Assembly (NCBI GenBank): GCA_023421635.1
Contig: JAEZSU010000317.1
Span: 1 to 5,639, forward strand
Origin: Actinomycetes bacterium
Lineage (GTDB): Bacteria; Actinomycetota; Actinomycetes; Actinomycetales; Microbacteriaceae
Reading direction: 5' to 3'
DNA: 5,639 nt
Under the pieces are notes generated by a model. The model was not told where the DNA came from and did no database searches. It worked only from the letters and a program-made list of their open reading frames with translations. Below, one piece after another: positions 1-5,017 of the stretch. Position 1 is the first letter of the stretch; each line of letters begins with the position of its first letter. Both the position numbers and the translations under genes were made by a program.

Positions 1-419
1 GGGCCGCGCGCGAGGTCACGCGGCGTGCGCACGACTCCGCGGCGTTCGGTGCGGCGCCGCATCGCCGCATCCAGGCCTTCGAGCACCTCGCCGCCGCGGC
101 GCAGGATCCCGCCGGCCACGCCCTCCGGCCCGCTCACCACGTTCACGCACGAATGGATGCCATGGCTCAGGTACACGTAGAGGTGGCCCGGTTCGCCCCC
201 CATCGTGGCGTTCCGCGCGGTGCGCCCCATTCGCGCGTGCGAGCCGGGGTCGGGGATCTCCCCGGTCCCCTGCCCGTGATACGCCTCGACCTCGGTGATG
301 CGCAGCACGACCCGCTCCCCCTCGACCTCGGTGACGAGCCGCCCGCCGAGCAGGCGCGGGGCGACGTGCAGCGGCAGGTCGGCGAGCGCGGCGCGGGTCG
401 CGGGGACGAGCGCCGTCAT
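1..419 (-). CDS. 3-methyladenine DNA glycosylase (AAG/MPG family), C-terminus cut by window edge
   Basis: This is the N-terminal 139 residues of an alkyladenine DNA glycosylase, a monofunctional base-excision repair enzyme that removes 3-methyladenine and related damaged purines. The frame is open to the window edge. Visible family landmarks are the EVEAYHG motif (E45 is the expected catalytic Glu, Y47 the base-stacking Tyr), SHARMGRTARN (H61 at 60-70), GHLYVYLSHGIHSCVNVV (Y83 and N93 at 78-95) and the arginine in GGILRRGGEVLEG (103-115). These line up by eye with human AAG E125, Y127, H136, Y159, N169 and R182. The loop between EVEAYHG and SHARMG is somewhat long (GQGTGEIPDPG), which I believe is common in actinobacterial members. 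The ATG start overlaps the upstream stop by four bases (ATGA), and AGGTG at 428-432 is a weak ribosome site eight bases upstream. It ends the overlapping gene string and has no evident link to metals, so it is probably a co-transcribed passenger. Confidence 0.9.
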   Translation of the reverse strand, partial: MTALVPATRAALADLPLHVAPRLLGGRLVTEVEGERVVLRITEVEAYHGQGTGEIPDPGSHARMGRTARNATMGGEPGHLYVYLSHGIHSCVNVVSGPEGVAGGILRRGGEVLEGLDAAMRRRTERRGVVRTPRDLARG

Positions 420-1819
420 GACGCCGGCACCTGGCACCAGGAGATCCCGGATGCGGCGAGCACCGACACCTCGGACCCGTCGTCCAGGTCGACGATGTGC
501 GTGTCGACGATCTCGGGCAGCGGCAGGTCGTAGCCGGTGCGGTACGGGTTCGACGCCGCATCCGGCTGCACGAGGAAGGCACCGTAGCGTCCGGAGGGCG
601 ACACGCAGGTCCGCAGCAGCGCATCGGTGCCGCCGACGCCGAACACCTGCTCCGCGGAGCCGTCCGGCGCGACGAGATAGACGTCGCTCCGGCCGGTGGC
701 GGTGAACTGCTGCAGCGTGGCGCCGTCGGGGAGCGGGACGACCCGCCCGAGGTAGCCCTCGACGCCCGTCGCCTGGGTGAGGTGCTCGGTCGTGCCGTCG
801 GCGAGGTCGATCGTGTACAGCCCGTCCGGCCGCTGGATCACCGCGATCGCCGACCCGCGGGCGATCCCCTGGATGCCGGACGCGTCGCCGAGGTCGACCG
901 GGTCGCCGCCGTCCGCGGCGGCGAGCAGCAGCCGCCCCTCGAAGCTCAGCACGAGGATGCTGTCGGTGTCGGGCACGAACCGCCACGCCGCGGCGCTCAC
1001 CGGCTGGTCCGCGACCTGCACCGGGGTGGGCTCGGCGTCCGCATCCGCCGGCTTCACCGAGGCGGTGTAGAGCACGCTCGCCTGCGCGTCCTCGGCGGTC
1101 ATGTCGGCATCCGTGTACGTGTAGCCGATGAGATCGCCCCGGTCGGCGCTCTGCAGTTCGGCGACCGTGCCGTCGCCGTCGCCGGGGAGGCGCAGCGTCC
1201 GCTCGGCCTGCCCCTCCAGATCGGTGACGATGAGCTGCGGCCGGTCGTCGTCGCGGGTGGAGATGACGAGCGCGGATGCGGTCGCCCGGAAGTCCTCGAT
1301 GTGCGGATGCGTGAACACCGGCACGGCCTCGGTGCCGGTGAGCCCGGTGCGGAACACGGTGTCCTCGCCGTCGCCGCGGGAGAGCACGAACACCGACAGC
1401 GGCGGGGTGCGGAACGTGCGCGTGATCGTGGCCGCGGGTCCGCCGCCGGACCCGGTGACGTCCGAGATCGTGACCGTGTAGGTGGTGTCGTCCCGGAGCG
1501 GCAGGGCGAACTGCAGCCCGATCGACCGGCCGGAGGTGACCACGGTGGTCTCGGCGGCGGGTGAGACCGTGACCTGCTCGGGCTCGATCGGCGCGAGCGG
1601 CTGGCTCATGGTGAGGATGAGGCGCGAGCCGGATGCCGACACCGCCGCCTGCGGATCGAACTGCTCGGCGGTGACCCGCGGACCCTGCAGCGCCACCGCG
1701 GCACCCGCGCCGACACCGACGATCACGAGGAGCCCCAGCACGATCGCGAATGCGGACAGGTAGCCGCGCCGTCGGCGGGTGTCGCGGCGCCCGCGTCGGG
1801 ACGGCTGCTCAGTACTCAT
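416..1819 (-). CDS. Membrane-anchored Ig-like/beta-propeller protein of unknown function
   Basis: The 467-residue product begins with a very basic cytoplasmic segment (residues 8-19, mostly Arg), followed by one hydrophobic helix (about 20-44) that should act as an uncleaved N-terminal anchor. There is no lipobox cysteine. Residues about 47-138 read as one Ig-like beta domain (phrases such as RLILTMSQPLAP and TYTVTISDVTG, ending in FRTPP) resembling bacterial Big_5/SbsA Ig-like domains. Residues about 141-465 show repeated beta-strand and turn units (LIVTDLEGQAE, LYTIDLADGTTE, VYLVAPDGSAE, HIVDLDDGSE) typical of WD40-like/PD40 propeller blades. The only two cysteines, C405 and C462, could form a disulfide in the outward-facing domain. 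No catalytic motif is visible. The start is an ATG with GGAG at 1824-1827, four bases upstream, and it overlaps the ycgQ-like gene by 11 bases. Its position suggests an extracytoplasmic partner of the YcgR/YcgQ pair, but that is inference; the family is not one I can name. Confidence 0.88.
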   Translation of the reverse strand: MSTEQPSRRGRRDTRRRRGYLSAFAIVLGLLVIVGVGAGAAVALQGPRVTAEQFDPQAAVSASGSRLILTMSQPLAPIEPEQVTVSPAAETTVVTSGRSIGLQFALPLRDDTTYTVTISDVTGSGGGPAATITRTFRTPPLSVFVLSRGDGEDTVFRTGLTGTEAVPVFTHPHIEDFRATASALVISTRDDDRPQLIVTDLEGQAERTLRLPGDGDGTVAELQSADRGDLIGYTYTDADMTAEDAQASVLYTASVKPADADAEPTPVQVADQPVSAAAWRFVPDTDSILVLSFEGRLLLAAADGGDPVDLGDASGIQGIARGSAIAVIQRPDGLYTIDLADGTTEHLTQATGVEGYLGRVVPLPDGATLQQFTATGRSDVYLVAPDGSAEQVFGVGGTDALLRTCVSPSGRYGAFLVQPDAASNPYRTGYDLPLPEIVDTHIVDLDDGSEVSVLAASGISWCQVPAS

Positions 1820-2582
1820 ACGGCTCCGCGGGCTCGTCGATGGGCGTGACCTTGTCGGCGAGCACCTCCAGGCCGTCCGGCCCGGAGCGCACGGTGCCCA
1901 CGACCGTCACCCACTGCCCGTCGGGCGGCGGGTCGGCGGCGACCACGGGGACGCCGGCGACCTGCGCGTCGATGACGCAGTGCGTGATGACGAGGCGGGT
2001 GAGGTCGAAGCCGCCGTCGGTCCGCGCCCCGACGAACCCGGTGAGCGTGACCGCTTGCCCCTCGAACGCACCGGGGTCGGTGGCGGTGGCGAACACGCTC
2101 GCCCAGTCGCCCACCCCGAACGAGGCGGTGTCGCCCTGCGTGGCGAGCGCGACGGTGTCCGCCCCGGCGAACAGGGGCGCGGCGCCCACGTCCCGCGAGG
2201 CCGCGAGCTGCGGGGAGAGGGATGCCGGCGGCAGCAGCAGTGCGCCGAGCACGACCGCGGTGGCGATGACGCCGCCGGTGAGGGTCGCGATGCGCGCGAG
2301 CGGCCGCGTCGGGTGGTGCTCCGCATCCTCTCCCGTGCCGTGGTCGTGGTCGTGCTCGTCCTCCGCACCCCAGGGCAGGAGGAAGCTCGCCGCGGCGCCG
2401 ATGAGGGTGAGCACCGCCATGCCGACCGCGAACCAGGCGGAGGACGGATTGATGTACAGCCCGATCCTGCCGGTGACGGCGAGGCCGATGGTCACGACGG
2501 AAAGGCTCGCGGCGAGGCCGACGCCGAGCCAGCGGGTGGCGAGCGAGCGGCGGCGGGATGCGGTGTCGTGGTGCTCAGACAA
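1809..2582 (-). CDS. ycgQ: YcgQ-like membrane protein, TIGR03943 / DUF1980 family
   Basis: This 257-residue protein matches the layout of the YcgQ family (COG3689), usually encoded beside a YcgR permease and annotated as a putative permease subunit. It has hydrophobic helices at about 18-38, 48-70 and 96-118, then an outward-facing C-terminal domain. Between helices two and three lies an acidic, His-rich stretch (residues 74-91, with H77, H79, H81, H89, H90), a plausible metal-binding loop. The C-terminal domain carries the family's most conserved type of segment, LVITHCVIDAQVAGVPV (197-213), with H201, C202 and D205 as possible metal ligands. The start appears to be TTG: it gives an eight-base overlap with the permease gene, GGTGG (2592-2596) lies nine bases upstream, and the next possible start would remove most of the first helix. 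Biochemical function is not established to my knowledge; the Zur neighbour suggests zinc. Confidence 0.87.
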   Translation of the reverse strand: MSEHHDTASRRRSLATRWLGVGLAASLSVVTIGLAVTGRIGLYINPSSAWFAVGMAVLTLIGAAASFLLPWGAEDEHDHDHGTGEDAEHHPTRPLARIATLTGGVIATAVVLGALLLPPASLSPQLAASRDVGAAPLFAGADTVALATQGDTASFGVGDWASVFATATDPGAFEGQAVTLTGFVGARTDGGFDLTRLVITHCVIDAQVAGVPVVAADPPPDGQWVTVVGTVRSGPDGLEVLADKVTPIDEPAEPYEY

Positions 2583-3615
2583 GGAGGTTCACCACCGTCC
2601 CCAGCGCGAAGGAGAAGAGGAGCACGATCACGACGAGGCCGACCAGCGTGCGGGTCGCGAACGTGGTGCGCAGCAGCGCCAGCATCTTCACGTCCACGAG
2701 CGGGCCGGTCACGAGGAAGGCGACCAGCGAGCCGGGCGTGAAGGTCGAGGCGAACGACAGCGCGAAGAACGCGTCGACGTTGGAGCAGATGGAGACCACC
2801 ATCGCGAGCGCCATCATGGCGACGATCGACAGGAGCGGATCGGAGCCGATCGCGAGCAGCGCCTCGCGCGGCACGAGCACCTGGACGGCGCCGGCGAGCG
2901 CAGAGCCGATGATGAGGGCCGGCATGACGGCTCGCAGCTCGATGATGAGCTGGGCGATGCTGCGGCGACCGCGACCGCCGGTCTCACCGGCGACGATCGC
3001 GCAGGTGTCGCGGAAGCGGTCGGTCAGCAGCGCATCGGGTGAGGGATGCCGGCTGTACAGCCAGCCGATGAGGTTCGCGACCGCGAAGCCGCCGAGCAGG
3101 CGCGCGACGAGCACCCCGTCGGAGAACCCGAACGCCTGGTGGGTGGTGATGATGACGATCGGGTTCACGATCGGCGCGGCGATGAGGAAGGTGAGGGTCT
3201 CGGAGACCGTGAATCCGCGCAGCAGCAGTCCGCGGGCGAAGGGCACGTTGCCGCACTCGCACACCGGGATCACCATGCCCAGGAGCGACAGCACCGCGCG
3301 GCGCGCCCAGCCCCGCCGCGGGAGCCACCGTTCGAGCATCGCCGGCGGCACCCACACCTGCACGAGGATCGACAGGCCGACGCCGAGCGCGACGAACGGC
3401 ATGGACTCGATGAGGACGCTCAGCGCGAGGGTGAGGCCGTCCTGCAGGCGGGTGGGCAGCGTCCCGGGGAGGAGCTGCGGCGCGACCGCGTCGATGAGCG
3501 CGAGCGCCGCGATCGCGGCGATGCCGATGCCGAGTCCGACGAGCGCGCCGGTGCCGCGGGCGCGAACGCGGACGGTGCGGGGGGTGTAGGGGCTACGCGT
3601 CGACACGATCCGCAT
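2575..3615 (-). CDS. ycgR: YcgR/YraQ-type permease (COG0701, DUF318/ArsP_1 fold)
   Basis: A polytopic inner-membrane protein of 346 residues, with about eight to ten hydrophobic segments and the two signature regions of the COG0701 permeases. The first is MVIPVCECGNVPFARGLL, with C119 and C121 in a CxCGN motif, followed by LIAAPIVNPIVI (N151). The second is VVSICSNVDAFFALSFASTF (C277, N279, D281), followed by a TGPLVDVK segment. The paired arrangement suggests an internal repeat with polar residues lining a pore. Members include organoarsenical permease ArsP, but the pairing with a YcgQ partner and with Zur argues for metal transport rather than arsenic. I chose the ATG at 3615 because GAGG at 3622-3625 lies six bases upstream; the frame also allows a GTG at 3630 (five residues longer) and a GTG at 3606. 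The start lies inside the end of zur (23-base overlap), so translation is probably coupled. The direction of transport cannot be read from sequence. Confidence 0.9.
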   Translation of the reverse strand: MRIVSTRSPYTPRTVRVRARGTGALVGLGIGIAAIAALALIDAVAPQLLPGTLPTRLQDGLTLALSVLIESMPFVALGVGLSILVQVWVPPAMLERWLPRRGWARRAVLSLLGMVIPVCECGNVPFARGLLLRGFTVSETLTFLIAAPIVNPIVIITTHQAFGFSDGVLVARLLGGFAVANLIGWLYSRHPSPDALLTDRFRDTCAIVAGETGGRGRRSIAQLIIELRAVMPALIIGSALAGAVQVLVPREALLAIGSDPLLSIVAMMALAMVVSICSNVDAFFALSFASTFTPGSLVAFLVTGPLVDVKMLALLRTTFATRTLVGLVVIVLLFSFALGTVVNLLV

Positions 3616-4006
3616 CCACGGCCTCGGCACACGCAGCGCACAGGCCGAAGATGTCCACGACGTGCTCCGCCTGCCGGAACCCGTGCCGGGCCGCGGTGCG
3701 CTGCGCCCAGTCCTCCACCTCGGAGGCCTCGATCTCCACGGCGACCCCGCACGAGCGGCAGATCAGGTGGTGGTGGTGGCCGGTGCTCGCGCAGGCGCGG
3801 TAGAGGTTCTCGCCGTCCGGGCTCTGCAGCGAGTCCGCGGCGCCGTCGGCGGCCAGGTTCGCCAGCGCCCGGTACACGGTCGCCAGGCCGATACCGGTGT
3901 CGGCCTCCCGCAGGCGGGCGTGCAGCTGCTGGGCACTGAGGAACCCGCGCGCGTCGTTCAGCTCCTCGCGGACGCGCTCGCGCTGCCAGGTGTTGCGCTG
4001 AGCCAT
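3593..4006 (-). CDS. zur: Fur-family transcriptional repressor, Zur-like zinc sensor
   Basis: A 137-residue Fur-family regulator that, when zinc-loaded, should bind operators and repress zinc-uptake genes. The N-terminal winged helix includes the recognition segment GIGLATVYRALANLAADG (38-55). The dimerisation half carries HHHHLICRSCG (77-87), with C83 and C86, and the C-terminal GLCAACAE with C123 and C126; these four cysteines form the structural zinc site in this family. D58, C72 and the histidines at 77-80 match the expected regulatory site, and H108 and H115 may serve a third site. From memory the whole protein resembles Mycobacterium tuberculosis Zur (FurB) much more than iron-sensing FurA, and the adjoining znuCB genes support the zinc assignment. 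The ATG at 4006 has no Shine-Dalgarno but a -10-like hexamer ends seven bases upstream, suggesting a leaderless message. The stop is TAG. Mur or Nur specificity is less likely. Confidence 0.93.
   Translation of the reverse strand: MAQRNTWQRERVREELNDARGFLSAQQLHARLREADTGIGLATVYRALANLAADGAADSLQSPDGENLYRACASTGHHHHLICRSCGVAVEIEASEVEDWAQRTAARHGFRQAEHVVDIFGLCAACAEAVDADRVDA
3622..3625 (-). promoter_or_regulatory. Ribosome binding site supporting the permease ATG at 3615
   Basis: On the minus strand this reads GAGG, six bases before the ATG at 3615 and within the zur coding sequence. It would overlap the alternative GTG start region at 3630, so it favours the shorter permease. Confidence 0.5.
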
Positions 4007-4013
4007 GGCCGGG

Positions 4014-4019
4014 AGTCTA
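4014..4019 (-). promoter_or_regulatory. Probable -10 element of a leaderless zur promoter
   Basis: Read on the minus strand this is TAGACT, a TANNNT match to the actinobacterial housekeeping -10 hexamer. It ends seven bases before the zur ATG, so transcription would be expected to begin at or next to the A of the start codon. The seven bases between contain no ribosome-binding sequence (CCCGGCC), which fits leaderless translation. No convincing -35 hexamer is visible in the GC-rich sequence upstream. A 12-base perfect palindrome (ACCGGCGCCGGT, 4019-4030) touches the element and could be an operator or chance in GC-rich DNA. Confidence 0.55.
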
Positions 4020-4034
4020 CCGGCGCCGGTCTGT

Positions 4035-4095
4035 GCGCCGCCCGGGCGTCACCCGTCCGCAGGCGCGGCTCCGCCCGGCGGCGCCCACCCTGGGC
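4035..4095. other. GC-rich hairpin-forming stretch between znuB and zur
   Basis: The segments 4035-4048 (GCGCCGCCCGGGCG) and 4072-4084 (CGCCCGGCGGCGC) are complementary except for one bulged base, enclosing a loop of 23 bases. A small second hairpin, GCCCA/TGGGC with a three-base loop, lies at 4083-4095. Neither is followed by a run of T on the minus strand, so neither is a classic intrinsic terminator. They lie downstream of znuB and upstream of the proposed zur -10 element, so they would belong to the tail of the znu transcript. In DNA this rich in G and C such pairings also arise by chance. Confidence 0.35.
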
Positions 4096-4097
4096 CG

Positions 4098-4161
4098 AGT
4101 GCGCATCCGTTCCGCGATCGCGTATCCGATCGGGTGCGCATTCGCGGAACGGATGCTCATT
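4098..4161. repeat. 64-base interrupted palindrome immediately after the znuB stop
   Basis: The arms 4103-4117 (GCATCCGTTCCGCGA) and 4142-4156 (TCGCGGAACGGATGC) are perfect reverse complements over 15 bases. The symmetry continues inward through partial matches to the self-complementary centre CCGATCGG (4126-4133) and weakly outward; by my count 26 of 32 positions pair. The inverted repeat starts on the base after the znuB stop codon (4157-4159). It may fold in RNA as a strong hairpin protecting or ending the znu message, although no U-run follows. It does not resemble the AT-rich Zur operator. Two of the mismatches in the central stem would be G-U wobbles in a plus-strand transcript but A-C mismatches in a minus-strand one. 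It could also be a dispersed genomic repeat. Confidence 0.8.
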
Positions 4162-5017
4162 CGGCAGCCCGGGTGCGGTCGCGGCGGGCCCCGATCCCCC
4201 GGCACACCAGGTAGATGACGAACGAGACGGTGGTGATGTACGGGCTCACCGGGAGGGTGCCGGCCACCGCGAGGAGGATGCCGCCGACCGCCGAGACGAC
4301 GCCGAACAGCGCGGCGAGCACCGGCACGGCGAGCGGCCCGGTCGACACCCGCATCGCGGCGGCGGCGGGGGTCACCAGCAGCGCCATCACGAGCAGCGCA
4401 CCGATGATGTGCACCGCGACCGCGACGATGAGCCCCAGCAACAGCATGAACACGAGGGACATCGTGCGCCCCGGCACGCCGCGTGCCGCGGCGGACTCCG
4501 GATCGAGCGAGTCGAAGCGCAGCGGCCGCCACACCAGCAGGAGCGCGACGAGCACGACGGCGCTGAGCACGATGAGCGCGGTCAGCTCGCCGCTGCGGAC
4601 CGAGACGATCTGCCCGGTGAGCAGGCTGAACCGGTTCGCGCTGCGCCCGCTGTAGAGCGAGAGGAACAGGATGCCGAGGCCGAGGCCGAACGGCATCAGC
4701 ACGCCGATGATCGAGTTCCGGTCACGGGCGCGGGCGCCGAGCCAGCCGATGAGCAGCGCCGCCGCGATCGATCCGACGAGCGACCCGGTGACGACGTCGA
4801 AGCCGAGCAGGAGCGCAGCAGCCGCCCCCGCGAACGACAGTTCGCTGATGCCGTGGACGGCGAAGGACATGTCCCGCTGGATGACGAACACCCCGATGAG
4901 GCCGCCCACGATGCCGAGCACGGCGCCCGCCCAGACGGAGTTCTGCACGAGCGCGAGGATGGCGCCGTACTGCGGCATCCCGCCGAAGAGCGCGTCGCCG
5001 ATGTCGGACCAGTTCAC
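4157..5017 (-). CDS. znuB: Zinc ABC transporter membrane permease (ABC-3 family)
   Basis: A 286-residue polytopic membrane protein of the ABC-3 family (ZnuB/MntB/TroC type), which forms the channel of a zinc or manganese importer. Hydrophobic segments lie at about 19-47, 60-73, 76-95, 103-123, 144-163, 186-204, 205-222, 229-253 and 259-273. Typical family regions are RDMSFAVHGISELSFAGAAAALLLG (48-72, H55) and the cytoplasmic loop DSLDPESAAARGVP (169-182), which should contact the ATPase. The start is the GTG at 5017: it overlaps the ATPase stop in a GTGA, has GGAGGG at 5024-5029 six bases upstream, and matches the family length. The frame stays open another 110 codons upstream, but that part only shadows the ATPase gene. 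Adjacent zur makes zinc the likely substrate; manganese remains possible because the family does not separate them cleanly. Confidence 0.92.
   Translation of the reverse strand: MNWSDIGDALFGGMPQYGAILALVQNSVWAGAVLGIVGGLIGVFVIQRDMSFAVHGISELSFAGAAAALLLGFDVVTGSLVGSIAAALLIGWLGARARDRNSIIGVLMPFGLGLGILFLSLYSGRSANRFSLLTGQIVSVRSGELTALIVLSAVVLVALLLVWRPLRFDSLDPESAAARGVPGRTMSLVFMLLLGLIVAVAVHIIGALLVMALLVTPAAAAMRVSTGPLAVPVLAALFGVVSAVGGILLAVAGTLPVSPYITTVSFVIYLVCRGIGARRDRTRAAE

Noticed and set aside
2581..2589. A perfect Shine-Dalgarno-like AAGGAGGTT on the plus strand
   Set aside because: No start codon follows at a useful distance and no plausible plus-strand gene exists there; on the minus strand it is just the bases around the TTG start of the ycgQ-like gene.
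497..3042. Several plus-strand open frames of 300-430 codons across the propeller, ycgQ and permease genes
   Set aside because: They show shadow composition (Arg, Ala, Ser, Pro or Asp/Arg/His runs) and no recognisable domain, while the minus-strand genes are well supported by family motifs.
3743..3785. Runs of histidine codons (GTG repeats on the plus strand) as a simple-sequence repeat
   Set aside because: They encode the conserved HHHHL metal-binding segment of zur and are explained by protein function.
4035..4095. GC-rich hairpins read as an intrinsic terminator of the znu operon
   Set aside because: No T-run follows on the minus strand; the sequence stays GC-rich up to the zur promoter, so the terminator call is not supported.
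4103..4156. Inverted repeat read as a Zur operator
   Set aside because: Actinobacterial Zur boxes as I know them are AT-rich, TGAAAATGATTTTCA-like; this repeat is GC-rich, much longer, and sits behind znuB and far above the zur promoter.
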